From assembly GCF_000719955.1 (NCBI RefSeq), contig NZ_JOII01000025.1, forward strand, positions 44,441-108,440: DNA of 64,000 nucleotides, written 5' to 3'. Below are positions 51,833 through 60,971 of the stretch, piece by piece (the first letter of the stretch is position 1; every line of letters begins with the position of its first letter). The notes under the pieces were generated by a model. It was not told the DNA's origin. It made no database searches and saw nothing but the letters and a program-made list of their open reading frames with translations. The position numbers were made by a program, and so were the translations under genes. The DNA is from Streptomyces albidoflavus (GTDB lineage: Bacteria > Actinomycetota > Actinomycetes > Streptomycetales > Streptomycetaceae).

Positions 51833-53884
51833 ATGGCCCTTCCTGGCGAAACTCCCGACGCTCTCGCTGAGGCGTTGCTGCACACTCTGGCGAGTCAGTC
51901 CTCGATGGGGTTGTTCATCTTCGACGACGGGCTCGACCTGGTCCGCCACCACGCCGGCCAGCTGCTGGCGGCCCTCGGGGAAGAGACGGGACCGGCGGAC
52001 CGCGCCTTGTTCCGCGAACTGCTGGACGACGAGGCGTACGACCTGATGCGGCAGGTGCACCGCGATCAGGAGCCCCGCCACGGCTACGTGACCTGGCGGC
52101 ACGAGGCGTACGGGGAACGCGAGCTGGCCTTCGCCGCGCTTCCCCTGCGTGATCCGGACGGCCGGCCGGAGGGGGTGGCCGCCGCGCTGGTCGACCTCAC
52201 CGGGGAGATCGACGCGTTCAGCCGGTACGACACCCTGCATCGTGGCGACGCCATCGGCCGCTCGCTCGACGTGGCCCGGATCGCCCAGGAACTCGCCGAC
52301 ACCGCCGCCCTCCGGCTCGCCGACACCGTCACGGTGGACGTGCTGGACAGCGTCCTGCAGGGCAGGCTTCCGCACCCGGGACACGTGCGGGAGAACCTGC
52401 TCGTGCGGCGCGTCAGTGCGGGCGCGCCCGAGGGCGAGCGCTTCCCGGCCGCCTTCCCTCTCGGCGGTCGGCACGGCTTCCCCCACGCCGGTCCCTTCGC
52501 CCGGGCGCTGAGCGAGCGCCGGCCGCAGCTCGTCCGGGAGGCCGGCGAAAGCGACCCCTGGCTCGCGCTGGCGGTCGAGCGTGGCCTGACGCCTCGGGAC
52601 ACCCGCTCACTGATCGTGGTGCCGCTGATCGGCCGCGGCGCGCTGATGGGCCTCGTGACGTTCTACCGGGGCGCCGACAGCGCGCCGTTCTCCGAGAAGG
52701 ACCTGTCGACGGCGGCCGCGCTCGTGCAGCGGGCGGGTGCCGTCGCCGACAACGCCCGGCTCTACACGGTGGAACGGGCGGCGGCCCAGCTGCTGCGCCG
52801 CAGCCTCGTCCCGGGCGCCCTGAAGAGTACGGCCACCGTGCAGAGCGCCGAGGGGTACGTCGCCGACGGCGGCCAGGCCTGGTGCGAGGTGATCGCCCTC
52901 TCCGGGGCGCGCACCGCGCTGGTCGTCGGGGACGTCACGGCAGGCGGTGTGCGCGGCGCCGCCCACATGGGCCAGTTGCGCGCCAGCCTCCTGGCCCTCG
53001 CCGAGGCCGATCTGGAACCGGGCGAGCTGCTGTCCCGCCTCGCCGCACTCACCTCACGCCTGTCCGCGCAGGACGAGGACGCCTCGGGCCAGGACGACCC
53101 CGCGTTCCCCGTGGCGACCTGCCTCTACCTGGTGTACGACCCCCTGGACGCCTCCTGCGTCGTGGCCTCCGCCGGGCACCCGGCTCCGCTCTACGGCGGG
53201 GTGGAGGGCGAGTTGAGCGCGGCGGCGATCGAGATCGGGCCGCCGCTCGGCGTCGAGTACCACGCCTACGAGACCGCCCGGTTCAGCCTCCCCGAACACG
53301 GAGAGCTGGCCCTGTACACCGACGGCCTGACCTCGGTCCGGCCCGGCGGCGGGGAGTCCGGCGCCGTCGCCCTGGCCCGGGCCCTGGCCTCCGCCCGAGG
53401 CTCGCTCGACGAACGGTGCGACCAGGTCCTCGACGCCCTCGCCCCGCAGCGCCCCACGGGCGACGCCGTTCTCCTCCTCGCCCACACGCACCCGCTGCCG
53501 TCGGGCGATGTCGCCACGTGGGAGTTGGACAGCGACCCCAAGGGTGTCTCCACCGCCCGCAAGGCCTGCAGCCGCCAGCTCGCCGAGTGGGGACTGAGCG
53601 ACCTGTCCTTCACCACCGAACTGATGGTCAGCGAGCTGGTCACCAACGCGGTCCGCTACGGCAGGCCCCCGATCCGCCTCCGCCTCATCCGCGACCGCTC
53701 CCTCATCTGCGAGACCCACGACACCGGCAGTTGCGCCCCGCACGTCCGTCACGCGGCCGGCGGCGACGAGGGTGGCCGGGGCCTGTTCATGCTGAGCCAG
53801 CTGGCAGCCCGCTGGGGTGTGCGTTTCGACCCGGAGGGGACGACGGGGAAGACGGTGTGGGCGGAGCAGGAGATTCCGGAGTAG
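51833..53884 (+). CDS. PAS/GAF-SpoIIE phosphatase-HATPase regulator
   Basis: A 683-residue multidomain protein. Residues about 15-130 look PAS-like ([24 protein letters not shown]), about 150-320 are a GAF domain, about 330-545 a SpoIIE/PP2C phosphatase ([54 protein letters not shown]), and about 560-683 an anti-sigma-type HATPase ([35 protein letters not shown]). The acidic metal residues are kept although the first motif is GDVTAGG rather than GDVxGHG. Such fusions control anti-anti-sigma factors of stress sigma factors. The Shine-Dalgarno GGGAGGG is rather far from the ATG. Confidence 0.88.
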   Translation: MALPGETPDALAEALLHTLASQSSMGLFIFDDGLDLVRHHAGQLLAALGEETGPADRALFRELLDDEAYDLMRQVHRDQEPRHGYVTWRHEAYGERELAFAALPLRDPDGRPEGVAAALVDLTGEIDAFSRYDTLHRGDAIGRSLDVARIAQELADTAALRLADTVTVDVLDSVLQGRLPHPGHVRENLLVRRVSAGAPEGERFPAAFPLGGRHGFPHAGPFARALSERRPQLVREAGESDPWLALAVERGLTPRDTRSLIVVPLIGRGALMGLVTFYRGADSAPFSEKDLSTAAALVQRAGAVADNARLYTVERAAAQLLRRSLVPGALKSTATVQSAEGYVADGGQAWCEVIALSGARTALVVGDVTAGGVRGAAHMGQLRASLLALAEADLEPGELLSRLAALTSRLSAQDEDASGQDDPAFPVATCLYLVYDPLDASCVVASAGHPAPLYGGVEGELSAAAIEIGPPLGVEYHAYETARFSLPEHGELALYTDGLTSVRPGGGESGAVALARALASARGSLDERCDQVLDALAPQRPTGDAVLLLAHTHPLPSGDVATWELDSDPKGVSTARKACSRQLAEWGLSDLSFTTELMVSELVTNAVRYGRPPIRLRLIRDRSLICETHDTGSCAPHVRHAAGGDEGGRGLFMLSQLAARWGVRFDPEGTTGKTVWAEQEIPE

Positions 53885-53965
53885 GGGCTGCGGGGGCGCG
53901 GTGGCGAACCGGCTGACCGTACGGCGACACTGAGCCACTCACGCCCCGACTCCGAGGAGCCACCC

Positions 53966-54430
53966 ATGAGCCGCCGCCTGGCCGCGTACGCCCTGTGTCT
54001 GGAGAACGGCCGGGTTCTGCTCGCCCGTCACCGATCCGGCAACTGGTCGCTGCCCGGGGGCGGGGTCGAGGCCGGGGAGGACCCGTTCGACACGGTGACG
54101 CGGGAACTGACCGAGGAGACCGGGCTCCTCGGGGCGGTCGAGCGGCTGCTGGGGGTGGACTCGCGGCTGATTCCCTCGGCCGAGCGGACCGACCCGAGCG
54201 GCGGCGACCATCAGAACATCGGCATCTTCTACGAGGTGAGCGTCAGCGGTGGTCGTCTGCGGCCCGAGACGAACGGGGAGACGACCGCGTCGGTCTGGGT
54301 CCCGCTGCCCGAAGTGAGCGGCCTCCGGCGTTCCTCGCTGGTCGATGTCGGTCTGGAGCTGGTCCGGCACCGGCCCGCGACCGGCCACGTGCCGCCGGTC
54401 CCGGTCGACGGGCGGCTGCTCGACCACTGA
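53966..54430 (+). CDS. Nudix hydrolase
   Basis: A 154-residue protein with ATG 53966 behind GAGGAG. The Nudix box G-x5-E-x7-REUxEExGU is complete: GGGVEAGEDPFDTVTRELTEETGLL. It hydrolyses a nucleoside diphosphate linked to another group; the substrate is unknown. It is convergent with the peptide deformylase gene, with 33 nt between stops. Confidence 0.93.
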   Translation: MSRRLAAYALCLENGRVLLARHRSGNWSLPGGGVEAGEDPFDTVTRELTEETGLLGAVERLLGVDSRLIPSAERTDPSGGDHQNIGIFYEVSVSGGRLRPETNGETTASVWVPLPEVSGLRRSSLVDVGLELVRHRPATGHVPPVPVDGRLLDH

Positions 54431-54463
54431 CGGCGGGAGGACCGGGCCCGGCCTCGCCACCGC

Positions 54464-55129
54464 TCACTTGCCGAGCCGCCTCGCCGCCGCCGCCCGCCGG
54501 GCGAAGACCTCGTCCTGGGAGTCGCGCATCTCCTGGAGGGCGCTCTTCCGCTCCCGGCGTGCGAGGCGGTCGAGGTACAGGTGGCCGCGGAGGTGGTCGG
54601 TCTCGTGCTGGAGGCAGCGGGCGAAGTAGCCGCGCCCCTCGATCACCAGGGGCCGGCCGTCCTTGTCGCGGCCCCGGACGACGGCGCGGTCCAGGCGGGG
54701 GACGACACGGTAGGGGCCGGGGACCGACAGGCAGCCCTCGGGTTCCTCCACCAGGCGGCGGTCGGTGGCGGGGACGTCGTCGAGTACCGGGTTGGCGAGG
54801 TGGCCGACGTGCCGTACCCCCCAGTCGTCCGTGATGTCCCACACGAACAGCCGGAGGTCCACGCCCACCTGGTTGGCGGCGAGCCCGGCCCCCGCCGCCG
54901 CCTGGTTGGTGGCGAACATGTCGTCCACCAGCGCGGCGAGTCCGGCCGTGCCGAACGCGTCCTCGGTCACCTCCCGGCAGGGGCGGTGCAGGATCTCCTC
55001 CCCCACCACGGTGATCCGGCGGACCGCACCGCGTTCCGCCTCCGGTACGACCGGCGGGCAGAACGGGACGGGCTCGCCCTGCACCCGCGTCCGCCGGTCG
55101 GGCCCCGTGCCCTCGTCCTGAACACTCAC
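54464..55129 (-). CDS. def: Peptide deformylase
   Basis: A 221-residue metalloenzyme starting at GTG. The three motifs are intact: GAGLAANQVG, EGCLSVPG (Cys metal ligand), QHETDHLRG (two His ligands and catalytic Glu). It removes the formyl group from nascent proteins. Streptomyces usually carry several copies. This one has an N-terminal extension of about 40 residues. It is divergent from an ArsR-type regulator with tandem operators between them. Confidence 0.95.
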   Translation of the reverse strand: MSVQDEGTGPDRRTRVQGEPVPFCPPVVPEAERGAVRRITVVGEEILHRPCREVTEDAFGTAGLAALVDDMFATNQAAAGAGLAANQVGVDLRLFVWDITDDWGVRHVGHLANPVLDDVPATDRRLVEEPEGCLSVPGPYRVVPRLDRAVVRGRDKDGRPLVIEGRGYFARCLQHETDHLRGHLYLDRLARRERKSALQEMRDSQDEVFARRAAAARRLGK

Positions 55130-55222
55130 GAACCGTCCACCCCTTCGCGCGGTTTCCGTCTGCGTCGTCTGCGTCCTCTGCGCCAGGCCCCGGCCGCCCG
55201 GGGCCTGGCGGCTTGCCAGAGG

Positions 55223-55249
55223 CTTTGCAAAGTAGCAGACTTTGCAAAA
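55223..55249. promoter_or_regulatory. Tandem operator CTTTGCAAA in the def/arsR-type intergenic region
   Basis: CTTTGCAAAG (55223-55232, perfect palindrome) and CTTTGCAAAA (55240-55249) are 17 bp apart. The second runs into the ATG of the regulator. A TAGCAG between them (55233-55238) may be the -10. Binding would block the regulator's own transcription and possibly that of def. Confidence 0.6.
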
Positions 55250-55833
55250 TGAGCGACGAAGACCGCCGAAGCGAGGTTCCTCAGGCGCCGCACGACCGGG
55301 CCCGCCGGCTTCTCCCCGACCATCCGGTGCGGGTGGCCCTGCTCGACCTGCTCGCCGAGCACTCCACCCTCACCTCGACCGAGGCCGCCGCCCGTCTGGG
55401 GCACAGCTCGGGACTGTGCTCGTTCCACCTGCGCCAGCTCGCCCGGTACGGCCTCATCGAGGAGGCGCCCCACCAGGGAGGCCGGGCCCGGCCGTGGCGG
55501 CTGCGCTGGGACGACCCGGCAGCCGGCGGCGAGGACGGGGACGCGGAGTTCACGGCGCTCAACCGTGGCCTGGAGGACGAGAGTTACCGGCACTGGCTGG
55601 CCCACCGGGACCAGGCTCCTCCGGAGTGGCGCCAGGACGAGTCCTTCAGCGCGGTACTCCACCTCACCCCGGCCGAGGCGGCCGAACTGGCCACCTCCGT
55701 CCGCCGCCTGTTCGCGGGCTACCGGGAACGTGAGGACCGCCCGGCCGCACGCCCCCCGGACAGCGTCGCCGTCGCAGCCGTCACCCGGCTGTTCCCGCTC
55801 CTCGGGGAGGACGGGGTACCGCCGCAGAGCTGA
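55249..55833 (+). CDS. ArsR-type helix-turn-helix regulator
   Basis: A 194-residue regulator; ATG 55249 overlaps the operator. HPVRVALLDLLAEHSTLTSTEAAARLGHSSGLCSFHLRQLARYGLIEEAPHQGGRARPWRLRW is a winged-helix ArsR/HTH_20 domain. The remaining C-terminal part (about residues 95-194) is helical and not recognised; such longer members often control an adjacent MFS transporter, which is absent here. No metal-binding cysteine pair is seen. Confidence 0.85.
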   Translation: MSDEDRRSEVPQAPHDRARRLLPDHPVRVALLDLLAEHSTLTSTEAAARLGHSSGLCSFHLRQLARYGLIEEAPHQGGRARPWRLRWDDPAAGGEDGDAEFTALNRGLEDESYRHWLAHRDQAPPEWRQDESFSAVLHLTPAEAAELATSVRRLFAGYREREDRPAARPPDSVAVAAVTRLFPLLGEDGVPPQS

Positions 55834-55956
55834 GGGCGGGGCGCGTACGGCGGGCCCGTGCCCGGCGTCCGCGAGGCCGGTGCCGGTCACCTGGCGATGT
55901 ACGGCCGCCCCGGAGGCAGCCGGGCGGTACGGGGCCGGGTGGGGGCCGCAGGTCAG

Positions 55957-55962
55957 TAGGGT
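55957..55962 (+). promoter_or_regulatory. -10 element (TAGGGT) of the AI-2E transporter gene
   Basis: TAGGGT ends 7 nt before ATG 55970, so the message is probably leaderless. No convincing -35 was found. Confidence 0.45.
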
Positions 55963-55969
55963 GGTGCGC

Positions 55970-57079
55970 ATGTCGACCAGGCTGAGCTCCACCAAATCCC
56001 GTGCCGCGCTGCACACATCGGCGCGTACCTCCGCCCAGTTGCTGCTGGTGGCCGTCGCCGTCACCGCCGCGTTGTGGCTGGTGGGCCAGATGTGGTCCGT
56101 GGTGTGGCCGCTCGTGGTCGGCCTGCTGCTCACCACGCTCACCTGGCCCTTGGCCCGTTTCCTGCGCAACCACTCCTGGCCGCCCGCCCTCGCCGCCTCG
56201 GTCGTGACCGTGTTCGCGCTGGTGGTGGCGGCGGGCATCGTCGCGCTGATCGCGGTACCGGTGGCCTCCGAGTCCGGGACCCTGGCGGACGGAGTGATCG
56301 CCGGTGTCGAGCAGTTGCGCACCTGGGCGGCGGGGCCGCCGCTGAACATCGGCGACGCCGAGATCACCAAGGCGATGGACGCCGGTATCGAACGGCTCCA
56401 GAGCAGTCTCGGCGCGACGGTCTCCACGGTGGCGACCGGGCTGAGCACCGTGGTCCACGGGGTCGTCGTCGCCGTGATCGCCGTCTTCCTGATGTTCTTC
56501 TTCCTCAAGGACGGCCCGCGGTTCCTGCCGTGGCTGACCCGTCAGCTGCCGGGCCGGCTCGCCGTCGACATCCCCACCGTCGCCGAGCGCTGCTGGAACA
56601 CGCTGGGGGCGTTCATCCGCTCGCAGGCGCTGGTCGGCCTGATCGACGCGGTCTTCATCGGCCTGGGCCTGTGGATCCTGGGCGTGCCGCTGGTGCTGCC
56701 GCTGTCGGTGCTGACCTTCGTGGGCGCGTTCGTGCCGATCGTCGGTGCGTTCTTCGCCGGGTTCGTGGCGGTCCTCATCGCGCTGGTCTCCAACGGCCTG
56801 ACCGACGCCCTGATCGTGCTCGCCATCATCATCGTGGTGCAGCAGCTGGAGGGGAACGTCTTCCAGCCGATGATCCAGAGCCGTGGACTCGGCCTGCACG
56901 CGGCGGTGGTCCTCCTCGCCGTCACCCTCGGCGGCAGCCTGGCGGGCATCGTCGGCAGCCTGCTCGCCGTCCCGGCCGCCGCCCTGATCGGGGTGATCTG
57001 GCGCTACATCCGCGAACAGCTCGCCGAACCCCCGCACGAGCCGCGCCCCGACGAGCCGGAGGGCGCCACGGCCGCCTGA
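55970..57079 (+). CDS. AI-2E family transporter (PerM/YdiK-like)
   Basis: A 369-residue membrane protein with about eight helices: SAQLLLVAVAVTAALWLVGQMWSVVWPLVVGLLLTTLTWPLARFL, then a large loop, then VVVAVIAVFLMFFFLKDGPRFL, GVPLVLPLSVLTFVGAFVPIVGAFFAGFVAVLIALVSNGLTDALIVLAIIIVVQQLEGNVFQPMIQSRGLGLHAAVVLLAVTLGGSLAGIVGSLLAVPAAALI, which is the family signature. The name reflects E. coli TqsA; actual substrates are unknown. Followed by a strong hairpin. Confidence 0.92.
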   Translation: MSTRLSSTKSRAALHTSARTSAQLLLVAVAVTAALWLVGQMWSVVWPLVVGLLLTTLTWPLARFLRNHSWPPALAASVVTVFALVVAAGIVALIAVPVASESGTLADGVIAGVEQLRTWAAGPPLNIGDAEITKAMDAGIERLQSSLGATVSTVATGLSTVVHGVVVAVIAVFLMFFFLKDGPRFLPWLTRQLPGRLAVDIPTVAERCWNTLGAFIRSQALVGLIDAVFIGLGLWILGVPLVLPLSVLTFVGAFVPIVGAFFAGFVAVLIALVSNGLTDALIVLAIIIVVQQLEGNVFQPMIQSRGLGLHAAVVLLAVTLGGSLAGIVGSLLAVPAAALIGVIWRYIREQLAEPPHEPRPDEPEGATAA

Positions 57080-57107
57080 CGGAGGGGGTGGGCGGGGGCG
57101 TTACGCC

Positions 57108-57137
57108 GGGGGCCGGGCCTGTACGGGCCCGGCCCCC
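57108..57137. terminator. Bidirectional hairpin terminator
   Basis: A perfect 12-bp stem (GGGGGCCGGGCC / GGCCCGGCCCCC) with a 6-nt loop between the convergent AI-2E transporter and acetyltransferase genes. Confidence 0.7.
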
Positions 57138-57160
57138 TTCGCGTGTACGTACGGGCCCCG

Positions 57161-57742
57161 TCAGGGAGCGGGCGGCGCCTCGGGCAGGGGGATCTCGCGG
57201 ACGATCCGGGCCGGGTTGCCCACCGCCACCACGTTGGCCGGCAGGTCCTTGGTGACGACGGCTCCGGCGCCGACCACGGTGTTCTCCCCGATGGTCACCC
57301 CGGGGCAGACGATGACGCCGCCGCCGAGCCACACGTTGTCGCCGATGGTGATCGGCTCCGCCGCCTCCCACTTGGCCCGCCGCGCGACCGGGTCGACCGG
57401 GTGGGTCGGGGTCAGCAGCTGGACGTGCGGGCCGAACTGGACGTCCTCGCCGATGGTGATGGGCGCGACGTCGAGGAAGACCGCGCCGAAGTTGACGAAG
57501 GTGCCGCGCCCGATGGTGATGTAGGTGCCGTAGTCCACCCGCAGCGGCGGCCGCACGTCCACGTCCTCGCCGACGCTGCCGAGCAGTTCGACGAGGAGGG
57601 TCCGGCGGGCCTCGGGGTCGTCGGACGGCGAGGCGTTGAACCGTTCGCTGATCTTCGCGGACCGCGCCGCGTCGGCCTGGATCTCGGGGTCGTCGGCTTG
57701 GTACAGCTCACCGGCGAGCATGCGTTCTTTCTGACTGGCCAC
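57161..57742 (-). CDS. Maltose/galactoside O-acetyltransferase-like protein (left-handed beta-helix)
   Basis: A 193-residue hexapeptide acyltransferase. GTG 57742 follows AAGGGA. SQKERMLAGELYQADDPEIQADAARSAKISERFNA is the Mac domain; FVNFGAVFLDVAPITIGEDVQFGPHVQLLTPTHPVDPVARR with the catalytic His, and IGDNVWLGGGVIVCPGVTIGENTVVGAGAVVTKDLPANVVAVGNPARIVREI the hexapeptide repeats. It transfers acetyl from acetyl-CoA to a sugar. Confidence 0.92.
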   Translation of the reverse strand: MASQKERMLAGELYQADDPEIQADAARSAKISERFNASPSDDPEARRTLLVELLGSVGEDVDVRPPLRVDYGTYITIGRGTFVNFGAVFLDVAPITIGEDVQFGPHVQLLTPTHPVDPVARRAKWEAAEPITIGDNVWLGGGVIVCPGVTIGENTVVGAGAVVTKDLPANVVAVGNPARIVREIPLPEAPPAP

Positions 57743-57872
57743 TACGGTCCCTTCGCTGTGACAGTGACAGCCCCACTCTGCCCCTCCGGCGGCGTGGGGA
57801 GGTACTGCCGTGGCGGAAGCGGGCGTGCCGTCCACCGGGACGGGCGCGTACGGCGCCGGGGCGGCGGACCGC

Positions 57873-58346
57873 TCAGCCGCCGGACGCCGTGAGGTCGAGC
57901 GTCATGAAGGTGCTGAGGGGATCCGGGCGGTACGAGCCGAACGGCGGGCACGGGACGAAGCCGTGCTTCGCGTACAGGGCGCGGGCCGGGGCGAAGAAGG
58001 GGTCGGAGCCGGTCTCCAGGCTGAGCCGGCGGTGGCCGCGGAGCCGGGCCTCCGTGACGATGTGGGTGAGCAGAGCGGTGGCGATGCCGCCCCGGCGGCG
58101 GGCGGGGTCGGTCCGCATCGACTTCAGTTCGGCGTGCCCGGGACCGATCTCGGCCAGCGCGCCGCAGCCCAGCAGGGCGCCCTCCTCGTCGAGGACGGTC
58201 CAGAAGGCGATGCCCGGGCGGCGCAGGCCGTCGAGGTCCAGGGCGTGCTTGCTCTCCGGCGGGGAGATGGACCGCATCTGTGCCACGTGGGCGTCGAGGA
58301 AGGCGACCACGTCGGGCCCGAACGTGCTGTCCTCGGTGATCCTCAT
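57873..58346 (-). CDS. GNAT-family N-acetyltransferase
   Basis: A 157-residue protein. The acetyl-CoA loop is [28 protein letters not shown], and [46 protein letters not shown] closes the fold. The sequence recalls the YafP/PhnO-like small GNATs; the acceptor is unknown. Confidence 0.9.
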   Translation of the reverse strand: MRITEDSTFGPDVVAFLDAHVAQMRSISPPESKHALDLDGLRRPGIAFWTVLDEEGALLGCGALAEIGPGHAELKSMRTDPARRRGGIATALLTHIVTEARLRGHRRLSLETGSDPFFAPARALYAKHGFVPCPPFGSYRPDPLSTFMTLDLTASGG

Positions 58347-58571
58347 GCGGTGGGCCCCTCCCGGTGGCGTGCGGACCGGCGGCCGTCGCGGGTTCGCGGC
58401 ACCTTGGTATCACGCGCCAGGTCCGCCCGGACGAGCCGCCCCGGGGGTCTGGCGGGGCAGGGGCCGCGCTCCGGGAATGGTGGCGCCACCTGGAGCGTTA
58501 CCCGGTCTGAGAGGCCCTGGGCGCCGCGAGGGCGGCCGGGCGCATGTCGATGCCAGTCGGGAGCACAGCGT

Positions 58572-59087
58572 ATGGACACCGGAACGCAGAAGGCCGTACT
58601 CGCCGGAGGCTGTTTCTGGGGCATGCAGGACCTCATCAGGAAGCAGCCGGGAGTCGTCTCGACCCGGGTCGGCTACACCGGCGGGGACACGCCGAACGCC
58701 ACCTACCGCAACCACGGCGACCACGCCGAGGCGATCGAGATCCTGTACGACCCGGCGCGCACCAGCTACCGCGACCTGCTGGAGTTCTTCTTCCAGGTGC
58801 ACGACCCGAGCACCCGCGACCAGCAGGGCAACGACATCGGCCGCAGCTACCGCTCGGCGATCTACTACGCCGACGAGGACCAGCTGCGCACGGCGCGCGA
58901 CACCATCGCCGACGTGGACGCGAGCGGGCTGTGGCCGGGGCCGGTGGTGACCGAGGTGGAGCCGCTGGGCGACTTCTGGCAGGCCGAGCCGGAGCACCAG
59001 GACTACCTGGAGCGGTACCCGAACGGCTACACCTGCCACTTCCCCCGGCCGAACTGGAAGCTGCCGCGCCGGGCCGAGACCGCCTGA
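58572..59087 (+). CDS. msrA: Peptide methionine sulfoxide reductase A
   Basis: A 171-residue enzyme; ATG 58572 follows GGGAG. The catalytic Cys14 is in GGCFWG, and the body [67 protein letters not shown] is unmistakable MsrA. It reduces methionine-S-sulfoxide in proteins. A second cysteine, in YTCHF near the C-terminus, may serve as resolving residue. Confidence 0.96.
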   Translation: MDTGTQKAVLAGGCFWGMQDLIRKQPGVVSTRVGYTGGDTPNATYRNHGDHAEAIEILYDPARTSYRDLLEFFFQVHDPSTRDQQGNDIGRSYRSAIYYADEDQLRTARDTIADVDASGLWPGPVVTEVEPLGDFWQAEPEHQDYLERYPNGYTCHFPRPNWKLPRRAETA

Positions 59088-59114
59088 GCCACAGCACTCC
59101 TTCACCGGACCGAG

Positions 59115-59145
59115 GAGCCGTGGTCCCCGCGAGGGGCCCCGGCTC
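59115..59145. terminator. Hairpin terminator between msrA and the ABC exporter genes
   Basis: GAGCCGTGGTCCCC pairs with GGGGCCCCGGCTC with small imperfections around a 4-nt loop, followed by CTTTC. It starts 27 nt after msrA. Confidence 0.6.
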
Positions 59146-59186
59146 TTTCACGTGTGCGTGCCCGCGCACGCTCGCTTCGGTGCGGG

Positions 59187-60971
59187 TCAGGCAGTTGGCG
59201 TCGCCTCCCTGGAGAGCAGTCGGGTCAGCGCGCCGCCGGCGGAGGCCAGCTCCTGCCAGGTGCCCTCCTCCACGATCCGGCCGTCCTCCAGGACGGCGAC
59301 GCGGTCGGCCCGGCGCACGGTCGCGGGCCGGTGGGCGATGACCAGCGTGGCGCGCCCGGGGGCCGTGGCGGCGAGGGCGGCGGCGAGTTCCGCGTCCCCG
59401 GTGTGGTCCAGGTGGGCCGTCGTCTCGTCCAGGACGAGTACGCGGGGAGCGGCGACCAGGGCCCGCGCCAGGGCCACCCGGGCCCGCTGCCCGCCGGAGA
59501 GGGTGGCACCCCGCTCCCCCACGGCCGTACCGAGACCGTCGGGGAGTCCGGCGGCGAGGACATCGACGCCGCAGGCCCGGACGGCGCGGTCCAGCACGTC
59601 CGGCGGGGCGTCGGGGGCGGCCAGCAGCAGGTTCACGGCGAGGGTGCCGTGGAAGAGGGGGGCTTCCTGGCCGACGACGGCGACGGCGCTGCGCAGTTCG
59701 GCGTCGGCCAGGTCCCGCAGGGCGACCGGTGGCCGTCCGTCCTCGGGGACCAGGGTGACGGTGCCTTCCTGGGGGTCCCAGTAGCGGGCCAGGAGGTGCG
59801 CGCAGGTGGATTTGCCCGCGCCGGAGGCGCCGACCAGGGCGACGGTCTCGCCCGGACGGACGGTGAGGTCCACCCCGTCCAGCACGGGTGTGGAGCCGTA
59901 CCCGAAGCGCACGCCACGCAGGCGGAGGCCGAGGGGTCCCTCGGGCAGCGGGCGCGGTGTGCTCGGCTCGGGGGCGCCGGCGGGGGCTTCGGCGGCGGCG
60001 CGCACCCGGGCGGCGGCGGCCCGCAGGCTGCCGGCCTGCCCGAGCGAGGCGGCGGCGTCGGCGACAGGGGCGAGGGCGCCGAGCGCCAGGGCCATCGCGG
60101 CCGGGGTCCAGGCGCCGTGCAGGCGGCCCTCGACGGCGCTGTGGCCGGCGACGGCGACGACGCCGATCACGGCGGCCACCACCAGCAGGTCGCGGAGGGC
60201 GGCGGCACCGGCCTCCCAGGACTGCTCGGCCCGTTGCGCGCGGGCCAGCCGCCGCCCGTACGCGCGCAGGCGGGCGCGCCGGCGGTGCAGCGCGCCGAAG
60301 GCGAGGAGTTCGCGCAGCCCGTCGACGGTCTCCACGGTCTCGGCGGAGAGGTCGGCGAGGGCCGTGCGGGTGCGGGCTCCTCGTGCGGCGCGGCCACGTC
60401 CGTCGAGGACGGGCAGGGCGAGCAGGAGCGCGGCGGCGGGCAGGACGAGGGCGAGCAGCCAGGGTTCGCGGGTGCCCAGCAGGGCCGCCGAGGCGGTGAA
60501 CACCGTGCCGGTGGCGAGGAGTTGGGCGAGAGCGTGGGCGTAGAAGAACTCCAGCGCCTCGACGTCGCCCAGCGCGGTGGAGGCGAGGTCGCCGCTGCGG
60601 CGTCCGGCGATGCGGGCGGGGGCGCTGCGGGCGATCCCGTCGAAGACGCGGACGCGCAGGAGGGCGAGGACCCGGTAGGCGAGGTCGTGGGAGAGGTCCA
60701 TCTCACGCCAGGTGGCCAGGGCGCGCACGGCGACCAGGGCAAGGAGCAGCGCGGCGGTGGCGGTTGAGGGGGGCCGCCCGTCGATCACGGCCGTTCCGAC
60801 GGTGTGGGCGGCGAGGGTGACGAGGGCGACGAGGGCCGCCTGGTCGACGAGGGCGGCCGCACAGGTACGGGCGGTCATGGCGCGGTGGGCGGCGAGCACG
60901 GGCAGCAGCGAGCGAAGGGCTTTGTGCGTGGGCGGGCCGGCCGGTGGCTCCTGCGGGGCGGGCGGGGTCAT
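59187..60971 (-). CDS. Half-size ABC exporter, CydC-like
   Basis: A 594-residue fusion of a six-helix transmembrane domain and an ATPase. Walker A GASGAGKST, signature LSGGQRARVALARAL, Walker B RVLVLDETTAHLD, H-loop VIAHRPATV. It overlaps the partner half-transporter by ATGA, so a heterodimer is expected. Automatic tools would likely call the pair CydCD (thiol exporter), but no cydAB oxidase is near and the gene upstream is SagB-like, so export of a peptide product is an alternative. Confidence 0.85.
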   Translation of the reverse strand: MTPPAPQEPPAGPPTHKALRSLLPVLAAHRAMTARTCAAALVDQAALVALVTLAAHTVGTAVIDGRPPSTATAALLLALVAVRALATWREMDLSHDLAYRVLALLRVRVFDGIARSAPARIAGRRSGDLASTALGDVEALEFFYAHALAQLLATGTVFTASAALLGTREPWLLALVLPAAALLLALPVLDGRGRAARGARTRTALADLSAETVETVDGLRELLAFGALHRRRARLRAYGRRLARAQRAEQSWEAGAAALRDLLVVAAVIGVVAVAGHSAVEGRLHGAWTPAAMALALGALAPVADAAASLGQAGSLRAAAARVRAAAEAPAGAPEPSTPRPLPEGPLGLRLRGVRFGYGSTPVLDGVDLTVRPGETVALVGASGAGKSTCAHLLARYWDPQEGTVTLVPEDGRPPVALRDLADAELRSAVAVVGQEAPLFHGTLAVNLLLAAPDAPPDVLDRAVRACGVDVLAAGLPDGLGTAVGERGATLSGGQRARVALARALVAAPRVLVLDETTAHLDHTGDAELAAALAATAPGRATLVIAHRPATVRRADRVAVLEDGRIVEEGTWQELASAGGALTRLLSREATPTA

